Made by a program: the position numbers and the translations under genes. From contig NZ_JH376799.1 of NCBI RefSeq assembly GCF_000234095.1, positions 88,840-152,839 of the forward strand: 64,000 nucleotides of DNA, given 5' to 3'. Numbering within the stretch: the stretch's first letter is position 1; each line of letters opens with the position of its first letter. Below, piece by piece: positions 1 through 7,610 of this stretch. The DNA is from Centipeda infelix ATCC 43532 (GTDB lineage Bacteria; Bacillota; Negativicutes; Selenomonadales; Selenomonadaceae). The notes beneath the pieces were generated by a model. The model searched no databases. It was not told the DNA's origin and saw nothing but the letters and a program-made list of their open reading frames with translations.

Positions 1-631
1 GCTTCGGTTTCTTCCCATAGTAGTATTCATTCGGCTCCATAATGAGCTGCTGCTCCTTCTGGAACGATACCACCTTCCACGGACCGCTGCCCACAGGAGC
101 TGTCGCATAGCCCTCTTTGTATGCATGCTTCGGCACGATGCCAAGAGCCGCAGCCGTCTCAAGGAAAACCGACCACGGCTTGGAGAGCGTGAACTCCACC
201 TGCGTCGGAGAGAGCACGCGTACCTCCTCCATCACCGTCAGGTCGACCGTGCCGGCAGCCTTCTTCGCTGTCTCGTAGGTGAACGCGACATCCTCCGCTG
301 TCAGTGGCTGACCATCGGAGAACTTGGCATCGCTGCGAATTGTAAAGGTATATTTGAGCCCGTCCGCCGAACGCTGCACATCAGTCGCAAGATCCTTGAC
401 AAGCTGATTCTTCTCATCATGCATCATCAAAGCACTGTGGAACGGATCCGGTCCCCAGCTCCCCCATCCCGCCGTCGGATCAAAGCCCTCGCCGACCATG
501 TACTTGCCCACCGAGATTACGATCTCGTCCTTCTCGGCGCGCTCGTTCTTCGGCTGATCCGTGCCGCCGCATCCGACGATGAGCATTGTCATCGCCATCA
601 GCAGACACATCAGAAACTTCTTCACTGTCAT
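1..631 (-). CDS. ABC transporter substrate-binding lipoprotein, family 5 (3' end outside window)
   Basis: Only the first 210 codons are present; the gene runs off the left edge. The protein starts MTVKKFLMCLLMAMTML and has a lipobox (I-V-G-C, Cys21) followed by a charged linker, so it should be a membrane-anchored lipoprotein. Around residue 95 the segment FSDGQPLTAEDVAFTY is the signature of the family 5 (oligopeptide/nickel) solute-binding proteins. The start is fixed by an AGGAGG-like site a few bases upstream. A cobalamin riboswitch and terminator lie directly upstream, so expression should fall when adenosylcobalamin is plentiful. That context suggests import of cobalt, nickel or a corrinoid rather than peptides, but the ligand is inference. 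Permease and ATPase genes would be expected beyond the left edge. Confidence 0.85.
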   Translation of the reverse strand, partial: MTVKKFLMCLLMAMTMLIVGCGGTDQPKNERAEKDEIVISVGKYMVGEGFDPTAGWGSWGPDPFHSALMMHDEKNQLVKDLATDVQRSADGLKYTFTIRSDAKFSDGQPLTAEDVAFTYETAKKAAGTVDLTVMEEVRVLSPTQVEFTLSKPWSVFLETAAALGIVPKHAYKEGYATAPVGSGPWKVVSFQKEQQLIMEPNEYYYGKKPK

Positions 632-647
632 GCCTCCTTCGTCATAT

Positions 648-680
648 AAAAAAACCTTTTTGCCAAGAGAGCAAAAAGGC
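648..680 (-). terminator. Intrinsic terminator between riboswitch and solute-binding gene
   Basis: Read on the minus strand, CCTTTTTGC pairs with GCAAAAAGG across a short loop and is followed by seven T. It sits between the cobalamin aptamer and the start codon, so it is the likely expression platform for transcription attenuation. Confidence 0.8.
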
Positions 681-719
681 ATACGAAACACAAAAAGTGC
701 CTTCCCGTCGCTCGCAGGA

Positions 720-892
720 ATGATCTTGGCGTTCCAATCGGGCAGTTCTTCTGGCTCTGCATCCTCGTCTTCCCCGCCTTCCCGGTTTCCCAGTGACATA
801 TTGGGGGCGACTCCGCATTACAGCTGCGGGACAGCGCAGGTCTTTCACCTGCTTCTCTTATTAAGTGACATACACACCCGATTAGCAAAATA
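720..892 (-). ncRNA. Cobalamin riboswitch
   Basis: On the minus strand the conserved aptamer blocks appear in order: GCAGGTGAAAGACCTGCGC, then TCCCGCAGCTGTAA, then CACTGG, GGGAAGGC and GAGCCAGAAGAACTGCC. These match the B12-box core and the P3-P6 elements of the AdoCbl riboswitch class. The aptamer is followed by an intrinsic terminator and then a family 5 solute-binding lipoprotein gene. Boundaries are approximate, since the outer stems were not folded. Confidence 0.93.
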
Positions 893-925
893 TCAAATTG
901 TGATTTTATTCTCAAAGTCCGGCTT

Positions 926-954
926 AGATTATCATACAATAAATGAGATGTCAA
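926..954 (-). promoter_or_regulatory. Promoter for riboswitch transcript
   Basis: On the minus strand TTGACA is separated by 17 bases from TAATCT, about 30 bases before the aptamer begins. The -35 is perfect and the -10 is weaker. Confidence 0.6.
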
Positions 955-1016
955 TATGAAATGCGATTACTTATAAGAGACTTGATTCCCACACTTCATT
1001 CTTTTGAAAAATTCCC

Positions 1017-1045
1017 TTGACAGATTTCCTATCCCTTGTTATAAT
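1017..1045 (+). promoter_or_regulatory. Promoter for the tRNA-Val pair
   Basis: A perfect TTGACA and a perfect TATAAT are separated by 17 bases, 36 bases upstream of the first tRNA. This is as strong as a stable-RNA promoter would be expected to be. Confidence 0.85.
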
Positions 1046-1080
1046 TCATTTTGTCGTTTGGACATGAGCGGCGAACAAAT

Positions 1081-1157
1081 GGGGTTATAGCTCAGTTGGT
1101 TAGAGTGTCTCGTTGACATCGAGGAGGTCACAAGTTCGAATCTTGTTAACCCCACCA
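1081..1157 (+). tRNA. tRNA-Val (GAC)
   Basis: A full cloverleaf can be drawn: acceptor GGGGTTA pairs with TAACCCC, the D-arm is GCTC/GAGT, and the anticodon stem TCTCG/CGAGG holds loop TTGACAT with anticodon GAC. The T-arm contains GTTCGAATC and CCA is encoded at the 3' end. It reads GUC/GUU valine codons. Confidence 0.95.
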
Positions 1158-1168
1158 TTTGATTATTC

Positions 1169-1191
1169 ATCCGCAATCGTGCGGATTTTTT
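1169..1191 (+). terminator. Hairpin with T-tract between the two tRNAs
   Basis: ATCCGC pairs with GCGGAT and is followed by six T. It may act as a weak terminator or as a processing boundary between the two tRNA genes. Confidence 0.5.
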
Positions 1192-1199
1192 CATCTCAG

Positions 1200-1275
1200 G
1201 CTCACTTAGCTCAGTTGGTAGAGCATCTCCGTCACATGGAGGGGGTCGGGGGTTCGAATCCCTCAGTGAGCACCA
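1200..1275 (+). tRNA. tRNA-Val (CAC)
   Basis: Acceptor GCTCACT pairs with AGTGAGC, D-arm GCTC pairs with GAGC, and anticodon stem TCTCC/GGAGG holds loop GTCACAT, giving anticodon CAC. The T-arm has GTTCGAATC and CCA is encoded. It reads GUG valine codons. A G at loop position 32 is unusual but the fold is otherwise standard. Confidence 0.93.
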
Positions 1276-1290
1276 TGTATGTATCCAACG

Positions 1291-1313
1291 CCGTCCCATG
1301 GGGACGGTTTTTT
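1291..1313 (+). terminator. Intrinsic terminator after tRNA-Val(CAC)
   Basis: CCGTCCC pairs with GGGACGG and is followed by six T, ending 22 bases before the crp-like start codon. Readthrough would place the regulator under the tRNA promoter, as no other promoter is obvious. Confidence 0.75.
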
Positions 1314-1334
1314 CGTATATGCAGGAGTACGCCC

Positions 1335-2024
1335 ATGATAAATGAAAATGCCGCCCAAATTCTCGCCGAGACAAGTCTCGCGCAGGGCATGAACGAGGAG
1401 GATGTAGCGGAGCTGCTTGCCTCCAGCGACGTAGCACTGCGCTCCTACCCGAAGGGTGCAGTCATCTTCCATGACGGGGATGTCCCCCACTCACTCTACA
1501 TTCTGCTCGAGGGCGAGGTGCACATCCTCAAGGACACCTATTCGGGACGCCAGATCTTCATCTCGGAGATCGACCGCCCGGGCGATATGTTCGGCGAGGT
1601 CTACGAGGTGCTGAAACGCCCATATGATATGTACGTACGCGCGATGACGAAGGTAAAGCTGCTCGAGGTATCGAGCCACCTCTTCACTCTTGATGTAGGC
1701 GAAGCGCCGCGCCGCTCCGCACTGATCGTCCAGCGCAACCTCATGAAGATCTTTGCCGGCAAGGCGTATGCAATGCACACGAAGCTCAAAATTCTTGCAA
1801 GCGGCACGCTGCGCGAGAAAATTGTCCGCTATCTGTTCCCGCACATCGGCAAAGATGGACGTGTGACACTCACGGCCAGCCGTGAGTTCGTCGCCGCCTA
1901 TCTCGCCGTCAGCCGCCCCTCCCTCTCACGCGAGCTGAGCGCGATGCAGCGCGAGGGCATCATTGAGGCAACGGGGCGCAGCATACGGATCGTCGATATG
2001 GAGAAGTTTGAGGAGTATCTATAG
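1335..2024 (+). CDS. Crp/Fnr-family transcriptional regulator
   Basis: This 229-residue protein has an N-terminal cyclic-nucleotide-binding-type beta barrel (about residues 15-125; FHDGDVPHSLYILLEGEV is the typical barrel signature) and a C-terminal winged helix (about 150-225) with recognition helix AVSRPSLSRELSAM. There is no N-terminal Fnr-type cysteine cluster, so an iron-sulfur sensor is unlikely and the ligand is unknown. I chose the ATG at 1335 because CAGGAG lies seven bases upstream; the longer frame would run back through the tRNA genes. It follows two tRNA-Val genes and converges on bioB. Its targets cannot be read from the sequence. Confidence 0.88.
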   Translation: MINENAAQILAETSLAQGMNEEDVAELLASSDVALRSYPKGAVIFHDGDVPHSLYILLEGEVHILKDTYSGRQIFISEIDRPGDMFGEVYEVLKRPYDMYVRAMTKVKLLEVSSHLFTLDVGEAPRRSALIVQRNLMKIFAGKAYAMHTKLKILASGTLREKIVRYLFPHIGKDGRVTLTASREFVAAYLAVSRPSLSRELSAMQREGIIEATGRSIRIVDMEKFEEYL

Positions 2025-2035
2025 GCATCGCTGAT

Positions 2036-2074
2036 AACATTAGGGACGCTGCAAAATGCAGCGTCCCTAATGTT
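2036..2074. terminator. Convergent hairpin between crp-like gene and bioB
   Basis: A perfect 17-bp inverted repeat (AACATTAGGGACGCTGC and its complement) with a 5-base loop lies between the converging stop codons. It has no long T-tract on either side. The preceding bases GGCATCGCTGATAA resemble the ends of the MITE-like repeats at 13803 and 33473, so it may be a derived copy reused as a terminator. Confidence 0.6.
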
Positions 2075-2100
2075 ATATGTAAATATTGAAGGAATCAAGA

Positions 2101-3111
2101 TCAACGTGCGCCGCACGCCCCCGATGACACGCGGCAGTCCTCATCGCGGTTGGTGAACCCCATCTCTCGGATGAGCTCCATATCCTCGGCAATGGTCGTC
2201 CCCGACGTCGTGAGCATATTGCCCGTGATAGAGGCGGATGCACCGGCACGAAATGCCGTAGCCCCGTTCTCGGGAAGAAGCTTGCGCCCCGCCCCAAGGC
2301 GAATGTTCGCGGTCGGATTGATGAAGCGGAAGATCGCAATCGTTCTAAGGATGTCCTCACCCGAGAGCGGCGCGAGATGTTCGAGCGGCGTGCCCGGAAT
2401 TGCCATGAGCGAGTTCAGCGGGATGGACTCGATGCCGAGTTCCTGCAGTGCGAACGCCATGTCAAAGCGATCCTCCCACGTCTCCCCCATACCGATGATA
2501 CCGCCCGAGCAGACGCAAAGCCCCTCCGCCTGTGCCGCCTTGATCGTGCGAATGCGGTCGGCATAGCTGTGCGTCGTGCAGATCTCAGGGAAATAACGCT
2601 CCGATGTCTCAATGTTGTGATGATAGCTTGTTACACCCGCCTCACGCAGACGACGAAACTGACTGCGCGTGAGCAGCCCATGCGAGGCACAGAGATCAAT
2701 GGAAAGCGTGCGGCGCATCTCCTTGTAGGCATCCAGAGCCTGTTCAAACTCCGTGCCCGAGAGCGCACCACCCGAGGTGACGATCGAGAAGCGGTTTGCA
2801 CCTGCATCCTGATTTGCCTTTGCGTGCGCGATCAGATCCTCCTGTGCCATAAAGTTATAGGTATCGACACCTGTCTTGTGCCGCCCCGCCTGTGCACAGT
2901 ATTTGCAGTCCTCGCCGCATCGCCCGCTGCGCCCGTTGACGATCGTGCACAGATCGATGTGATTGCCGCAGAAATGCTTTTGGAGGCGGTATGCCCCCTC
3001 GCCGAGTTCCTCGACCGGCGTATCCATAAAGACGGAGCGATCATCTTCGCGGCTGATGCGATAGCCCGCGATGATCTTCTTCGTGAGTTCTGCAATACGA
3101 TGTTCGCGCAT
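2101..3111 (-). CDS. bioB: Biotin synthase
   Basis: A radical SAM enzyme that inserts sulfur into dethiobiotin to make biotin. The [4Fe-4S] motif CGEDCKYC (CxxxCxxC) lies near residue 60, followed by residues typical of BioB (QAGRHKTG, and YHHNIETS near residue 150). The length of 336 residues is normal. I chose the ATG at 3111, which has GGCAGGGA eight bases upstream, over an in-frame TTG at 3132. No other biotin gene is visible nearby, so it is a stand-alone unit. Its promoter lies inside a large inverted repeat that suggests repressor control. The gene converges on the Crp/Fnr gene. Confidence 0.95.
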   Translation of the reverse strand: MREHRIAELTKKIIAGYRISREDDRSVFMDTPVEELGEGAYRLQKHFCGNHIDLCTIVNGRSGRCGEDCKYCAQAGRHKTGVDTYNFMAQEDLIAHAKANQDAGANRFSIVTSGGALSGTEFEQALDAYKEMRRTLSIDLCASHGLLTRSQFRRLREAGVTSYHHNIETSERYFPEICTTHSYADRIRTIKAAQAEGLCVCSGGIIGMGETWEDRFDMAFALQELGIESIPLNSLMAIPGTPLEHLAPLSGEDILRTIAIFRFINPTANIRLGAGRKLLPENGATAFRAGASASITGNMLTTSGTTIAEDMELIREMGFTNRDEDCRVSSGACGAR

Positions 3112-3120
3112 TAAAAAATC

Positions 3121-3166
3121 CCTGCCTTGCAATAGATTACATTTATCGTGTCTATTATAAGGCAGG
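3121..3166 (-). promoter_or_regulatory. Inverted-repeat operator at the bioB promoter
   Basis: On the minus strand CCTGCCTTATAATAGA is followed, after 14 bases, by TCTATTGCAAGGCAGG. The two 16-base arms are complementary at 14 of 16 positions. The left arm contains the -10 box and the right arm contains the ribosome-binding site. Because the left arm lies upstream of the expected start site, this should act as DNA (a repressor operator) rather than as an RNA hairpin. A BirA-type or other biotin repressor is the natural candidate (inference). Confidence 0.6.
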
Positions 3167-3182
3167 TTTTTTATTTCGTCAA
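3154..3182 (-). promoter_or_regulatory. bioB promoter
   Basis: On the minus strand TTGACG is separated by 17 bases from a perfect TATAAT; the start site should fall about 36 bases before the bioB ATG. Confidence 0.8.
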
Positions 3183-3207
3183 CTAAATATTATGTTATGG
3201 TTTACTC

Positions 3208-4038
3208 TTAAATTTTATCCAGAACGTCATCCAGCGCCGCCCGCACCTTCTCCTCATGCACACAGACCTCTGCAATAAAATCCGAAAGATAATCGTAAAA
3301 GATTCCCTCGCGCACACAGAGCTCATGCAGCTCCATCACGGCACGCTCTGCCGCAGCATCGTATTCGATGCGGTGCAGGAGGCGCGCGATCGTGCGCCGC
3401 GTCTCCGGTGAGAAGAACAGCTTGAGGTTCGCTGCTGCCGCCGTACTGCGCGATGCGGCAACGAGCCATGTGCGCGTTATGAGGTCGTCGCTAAGGTTTG
3501 CAAAACCTTCCTCTGCCCACGCCTCCCCCGCCGACGGATCGTCGTCGCGCTCCCCCGCAAAAAAGTGAATCTCCTTGTAGAGCGTGTCGTTCAGCAGACG
3601 TACAATCTCCGGCTTCGCGTACAGGTGACGGTCGCCGCGCACACGGAACTCGCCGTCACGCAGAGCCGCAAGCACACGATGATAGCGGATGTTGGTGTAG
3701 CAGGTGTAGAGCGTTCCCGTTTCTTTGAGCGCACGGTTCAATGCCATGAGCGCATCATACGGCTCATAGGCACACTCAATCGCAAACGCCGAGATGATAC
3801 GGTCAAACGTCTCCTCCGCAAACGGTAATGTGTCGCATCGCCAGTCAAGGATGTGCCAGTATACGCCGAGCGCGGCAACCATCTCGTTCTCCGCAATCTC
3901 CTCATATGGCGTAACAGCGTGCATCTCGGCGTTCGGGTACATCTCCCGCAGCCGCGCAAGTTGCTCCGATCCGTCGACGACAAGGATGCGAAGCTGTTCC
4001 GCACTCGGCGCAAGGAGCTCAAGGATCTCCGTCCTCAC
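3208..4038 (-). CDS. SAM-dependent methyltransferase-like protein
   Basis: A 276-residue protein with a class I methyltransferase-like N-terminal half: a beta strand ILVVDGSEQLARL, then the region PFAEETFDRIISAF that corresponds to motif II. The glycine-rich loop is degenerate, so SAM binding is inferred from overall pattern rather than a perfect motif I. The C-terminal 120 residues are alpha-helical and unassigned. I chose the GTG at 4038, which forms a GTGA overlap with the stop of the upstream glycosyltransferase gene; a longer GTG start at 4065 is possible. Tight coupling to a GT41-type enzyme suggests both act on the same glycan or protein substrate. The function is not certain. Confidence 0.65.
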   Translation of the reverse strand: MRTEILELLAPSAEQLRILVVDGSEQLARLREMYPNAEMHAVTPYEEIAENEMVAALGVYWHILDWRCDTLPFAEETFDRIISAFAIECAYEPYDALMALNRALKETGTLYTCYTNIRYHRVLAALRDGEFRVRGDRHLYAKPEIVRLLNDTLYKEIHFFAGERDDDPSAGEAWAEEGFANLSDDLITRTWLVAASRSTAAAANLKLFFSPETRRTIARLLHRIEYDAAAERAVMELHELCVREGIFYDYLSDFIAEVCVHEEKVRAALDDVLDKI

Positions 4039-5492
4039 CGCGAAAAGTCCCCGCGCTGCGCCCACAGGCGTTCGATCTCGCCCGTGACCGCGCTGAGGTA
4101 GGATGCCCCATCCGTCAATGCGGACTTCTCCACCTCTGCACGCAGTGCTGCACGACTTGCACGCACGGCAGCAATATCCTCCGCCATCCGCACGGCAAGA
4201 TTCTCATAGGCACGTGCATCCTCCGCAATCCATGCCGACTTTCCCGCCGCCGTGAGCATCGCTGAGCCGAGACGCGATGCGTGGTGCGTCTCCCCGCGCA
4301 GGCTCACAATGGGTACGCCCATATAGAGTGCCGTCGCCGTCGATGCGCCACCCGTATAGGGGAAGGTGTCAAGCGCAATGTCGATATCCCCATAGTCTCC
4401 GAGGTAGTCCCGTTTTCCCGTCCGCACAAAGATGCGTTTCGCGGGCAGTTTCAGGCCCTCGATCATCTCTAGGATCGTCGTCACGCGCAGGGGGCTGTCC
4501 ACGGCGGCATCCTGCAGGATCAGCTGCGCCTGCGGCAGCTTTTTCAGAATCCGTCCCCAGACCTTGAGACACTCCTCGTTGATCTTCATAAAGTTCTGGA
4601 ACACGCCGAAGGTCACGGGTGCATCAGCAGGACGCTCCGCCACCGCATGCGCACACATCGCCTCATCCGGTGTAAAATAGAATGCGTGCGGCAGACGCAG
4701 CAGCTCCTCACTGTAGAACTCCTCCGTGCCCGCAGGAGACAGCACATTATCCGTCAAAAAACCGTCCACAAAGGGAACGCCCGTCGTCGCGAACCAGCCG
4801 ATGCCCGAGATCTGTACGGGTGCGGGACGGCGCGCGAGCACCATGAGTGTCATGCCGCCATCCGTATGTCCGCCGAGGTCAACGAGCACGTCGATCTCGT
4901 CCGCACGGATGCGTTCCGCCTGCTCCTCGATGGAGAGATTCGCGAGTGCATGGTAATTCACCGCGCCGCGCAGGCTCTCCGTAAATCCATCCGCACGATC
5001 GTCAAGCGCATATGCGTAGACATCGTACTGCTCCGTCAGCCCACGCAGAAGACCCTCGTAGAAGAGCGACGAGGACGAGCTGAGGAAATGCTGCGCGAGA
5101 AAGCCGATCCGAAGCCGCTCATGCCGCACATCTGCACGCGACGGCAGCGAATCCTCATGGCGGTAGAGCGTCGCGTACATATCGAACTGCGCCTTGAGCT
5201 CCTTCGGCGTGAGGTTCGGCACGGCATGGCAGAGATAGAGATAGTTGGAAAAATGCTGCCGCTGACTGCGGAGAAATTTATCCTCGGTCGCCGCCTCGAA
5301 GTACGCTGCAATCGCTCCCTCCGTATCCGCAAGCGCACGGCAGCACGCGCCCATCATCTCCGAGAAACGCCACTGCTCATCCGCAGGAATCTCCTCGTGT
5401 GCACGCAGATAGAGGATCGCCTCGATCGCCTCATAGATATACCCCTGATGAATGTCCTCGCGGAGGGCAGTGTAGTCGTCCATCCAACTCAT
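4035..5492 (-). CDS. GT41-family O-GlcNAc-transferase-like glycosyltransferase
   Basis: This 485-residue protein has a short helical TPR-like N-terminus (about 1-110) and a GT41 (OGT/SPINDLY) catalytic region. Diagnostic stretches are FLVDLGGHTDGG-like (VLVDLGGHTDGG), FGVFQNFMKIN, and near residue 370 IALDTFPYTGGASTATALY followed by MGVPIVSLRG, which forms the UDP-sugar site in the family. It probably transfers a sugar from a UDP donor to protein Ser/Thr; bacterial relatives modify flagellins or adhesins (family knowledge). It starts by an ATGA overlap with the metallophosphoesterase gene and overlaps the methyltransferase gene downstream. The acceptor is unknown; flagellin is a guess. Confidence 0.85.
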   Translation of the reverse strand: MSWMDDYTALREDIHQGYIYEAIEAILYLRAHEEIPADEQWRFSEMMGACCRALADTEGAIAAYFEAATEDKFLRSQRQHFSNYLYLCHAVPNLTPKELKAQFDMYATLYRHEDSLPSRADVRHERLRIGFLAQHFLSSSSSLFYEGLLRGLTEQYDVYAYALDDRADGFTESLRGAVNYHALANLSIEEQAERIRADEIDVLVDLGGHTDGGMTLMVLARRPAPVQISGIGWFATTGVPFVDGFLTDNVLSPAGTEEFYSEELLRLPHAFYFTPDEAMCAHAVAERPADAPVTFGVFQNFMKINEECLKVWGRILKKLPQAQLILQDAAVDSPLRVTTILEMIEGLKLPAKRIFVRTGKRDYLGDYGDIDIALDTFPYTGGASTATALYMGVPIVSLRGETHHASRLGSAMLTAAGKSAWIAEDARAYENLAVRMAEDIAAVRASRAALRAEVEKSALTDGASYLSAVTGEIERLWAQRGDFSR

Positions 5493-6643
5493 TGTACAGT
5501 TCTCTCCAATCTAAAATATACAATTTCGGGCGGGCAGCCGATCCGCAGTGGAAACCAGCTGCCGTTGCCCGTATGCACATAGCCGTAACTGTCTTCGATG
5601 CGCACCATGCCGCGTGTGTACTTGAACACGGGGAAGAGCGGCAAACCGAGGAGACCGAACTGGCTGCCGTGCGTATGCCCCGTCAGCGTCAGCGGGACAG
5701 AGCCGTGTGCCGCCGCATCGTCAATAAACTCAGGATGATGCGCGAGAAGAACGGTCACGGCATCCTCGGGAACGTGCGTCATCGCCGCAGCAAAATATGC
5801 CTCTTTTTGCCGATGAAACGCATCGCCGCGTGCAAACGGGTAGTCCACACCTGCGATGTAGAGCGTGCCGCGCCCTGCGACCTGCTCCGCCGAGTTCAGT
5901 ACGACGTGCACATGCCCCTCTCCCGCCATGCGGTCAACAATCGGGCGACCGCTGTGATAGTATTCATGGTTGCCAATGCAGTACCAGATCCCGTCGCGGA
6001 AATCTCCGATATGTGCAGCGAGCACCTCAGCAGCACGCGCGTTCAGCGGCTCATCGTCGAATACATCGCCCGTCACGGCGAGAAGATCTGCGCCGCCCGC
6101 AGCAGTCTCCGCGAGCAGTGCGTCAAAATCCTCCACGGAGAAAAACGAACCGAGATGCACATCACTGATCTGGGCGATCACCATGCCATCCGCCTCGGGC
6201 GGCAGGTTCGACACAGGGATGGTATAGTCACGGCGCACCGTATGTTTTCGCTCGATAAACGCACCGTAGCTGCTAAGCAGAACACCCGCTGCAGGGTAGA
6301 GTGCCGCATTTTTCAGCACGCGCCGCCGCCCCTCATCGTAGGGCGCATTTTGCACCTTTCGCAGGAAAAATCGTAGCAGAACGGCCCCCACTACAAGAGC
6401 AAGCACAATCATCTGCGCCACGAGCAGCAGAATGATCGGCAGCGTAACGAGCCCCGCCCAGCCATCCGTCCGATGCGTGCTGAACAGGAAGAACAACCCG
6501 ACGACACTGCCGAGCTCAAAGAGCACAAGAGTGATGCGCGCCGCACGAAGCCTCCGCCCCTCTGCCAGGTAGCGGAGGAAGTATAGGCTAAACGTGAGCG
6601 ATGCAAGGATGCCGAGCAAAAAAATTACCAGAGCAGTGAGCAA
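5489..6643 (-). CDS. Membrane-anchored metallophosphoesterase (YkuE/YaeI type)
   Basis: The N-terminal 105 residues contain three or four hydrophobic helices. The rest is a calcineurin-like phosphoesterase with metal ligands in DVHLG, GDVFDD, GNHEYY, AHHPEF and GHTHG. Relatives of this layout include YkuE/YaeI phosphodiesterases, some of which cleave UDP-2,3-diacylglucosamine in lipid A synthesis (family knowledge). That role is possible in a diderm Negativicute but is not shown here. The start is a TTG at 6643 with GGGAGG five bases upstream. It lies 18 bases after the AEC transporter gene and overlaps the GT41 gene by ATGA. Confidence 0.82.
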   Translation of the reverse strand: MLTALVIFLLGILASLTFSLYFLRYLAEGRRLRAARITLVLFELGSVVGLFFLFSTHRTDGWAGLVTLPIILLLVAQMIVLALVVGAVLLRFFLRKVQNAPYDEGRRRVLKNAALYPAAGVLLSSYGAFIERKHTVRRDYTIPVSNLPPEADGMVIAQISDVHLGSFFSVEDFDALLAETAAGGADLLAVTGDVFDDEPLNARAAEVLAAHIGDFRDGIWYCIGNHEYYHSGRPIVDRMAGEGHVHVVLNSAEQVAGRGTLYIAGVDYPFARGDAFHRQKEAYFAAAMTHVPEDAVTVLLAHHPEFIDDAAAHGSVPLTLTGHTHGSQFGLLGLPLFPVFKYTRGMVRIEDSYGYVHTGNGSWFPLRIGCPPEIVYFRLERTVQ

Positions 6644-6661
6644 ATGTACCTCCCGTTGCGG

Positions 6662-7579
6662 TCAAAGTCCCGTAATCATCGAGACAAATGGAATCGTTGC
6701 CACCGAGATGACGGTGGAGAGTGCGATGATCTCCGTCATCAGAGGATAGGCGACCTTGTTGTAGAGCAAAGCCACCATCGCCACCATACCGCCCGTCGGC
6801 GCAGCAACGATGACGAGACTGCACCCGAGGATATAGGGATTCGTCACGAAGAGTTTCATGAGGAACAGAATCGGAATCGGCAGGACAACCGCCTTGAGGA
6901 ACGTATAGACGAGCAGTTTGCGGTCCGTCAGCATGTGACGCATGTGAATGTCCTTCAGCGACGCACCGATCATCATCATCGCGAGCGGCGCGGTCATCGC
7001 CCCAAGCATGGAGAATGCCTGCATGATGAGCGGATGCGTCGGAATCTCGCCAAAGTAGATCACGCACGCGATCAGCGAGGCAATGATGCCTGGATTCAGC
7101 AGCATACGGAACATCTCGAGACCGCGCCGCTTATGAATACTAATCGAGGAAACACCATAGATAAAAAAAAGCAGATTGACAGGGATGAAGAAGAGCGTCA
7201 TATAGACGACCGCCTGATCGCCATACACGCCCTGCACGAGCGGCAGTCCCATAAAGAGCGAGTTGTTGAACCAGAACGAGAGATTGATCGCACCGCGCAG
7301 CCGTCCGCGATAGCGCAGGAGAATCGGGAGCAGGAAACCGACAGCACACATCATCACGAGGAGGATGGCATAGTCGATATATGTCTCAATGACCTGTGCC
7401 AGATTCATGTGCTCCTCTGCGTGCATCGCCGAGGAGATAATAAGGCAGGGGCACGCGATATTGACAATCAGCGAGGAAAACTGCTCCTGATTGTTCGGAA
7501 TGATGATCTTGTAGCGGCGGGCGAGTGCTCCCGCAAAGATCATCAAAAAGAATACGATCATCTGACCTAAAATCAGCAT
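6662..7579 (-). CDS. AEC-family transporter (auxin efflux carrier/malate permease type)
   Basis: A 305-residue, almost entirely hydrophobic protein with about ten predicted helices in two five-helix halves. Conserved AEC stretches include NIACPCLIISS in the first half, WFNNSLFMGLPLV in the crossover region, and VIVAAPTGGMVAMVALLY in the second half. Members export or import organic acids such as malate, or amino acids; the substrate cannot be told. It starts with ATG 31 bases after uvrA and probably shares its transcript. Confidence 0.85.
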   Translation of the reverse strand: MLILGQMIVFFLMIFAGALARRYKIIIPNNQEQFSSLIVNIACPCLIISSAMHAEEHMNLAQVIETYIDYAILLVMMCAVGFLLPILLRYRGRLRGAINLSFWFNNSLFMGLPLVQGVYGDQAVVYMTLFFIPVNLLFFIYGVSSISIHKRRGLEMFRMLLNPGIIASLIACVIYFGEIPTHPLIMQAFSMLGAMTAPLAMMMIGASLKDIHMRHMLTDRKLLVYTFLKAVVLPIPILFLMKLFVTNPYILGCSLVIVAAPTGGMVAMVALLYNKVAYPLMTEIIALSTVISVATIPFVSMITGL

Positions 7580-7610
7580 TGCATTACCTTCTTTATTTCA
7601 GTTCGTAAAA

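Noticed and set aside
125..649. Long plus-strand open frame at the left edge
   Set aside because: It is antisense to the solute-binding lipoprotein gene, which has a signal peptide, lipobox, family signature and ribosome-binding site.
1039..1437. Minus-strand frame across the two tRNAs
   Set aside because: It is complementary to the tRNA genes and their promoter. Short peptide frames over tRNAs are common artefacts.
6644..7570. 308-codon plus-strand frame opposite the AEC transporter
   Set aside because: The product is dominated by His, Arg, Asp and Glu, as expected for the mirror of a membrane protein, and it has no ribosome-binding site.
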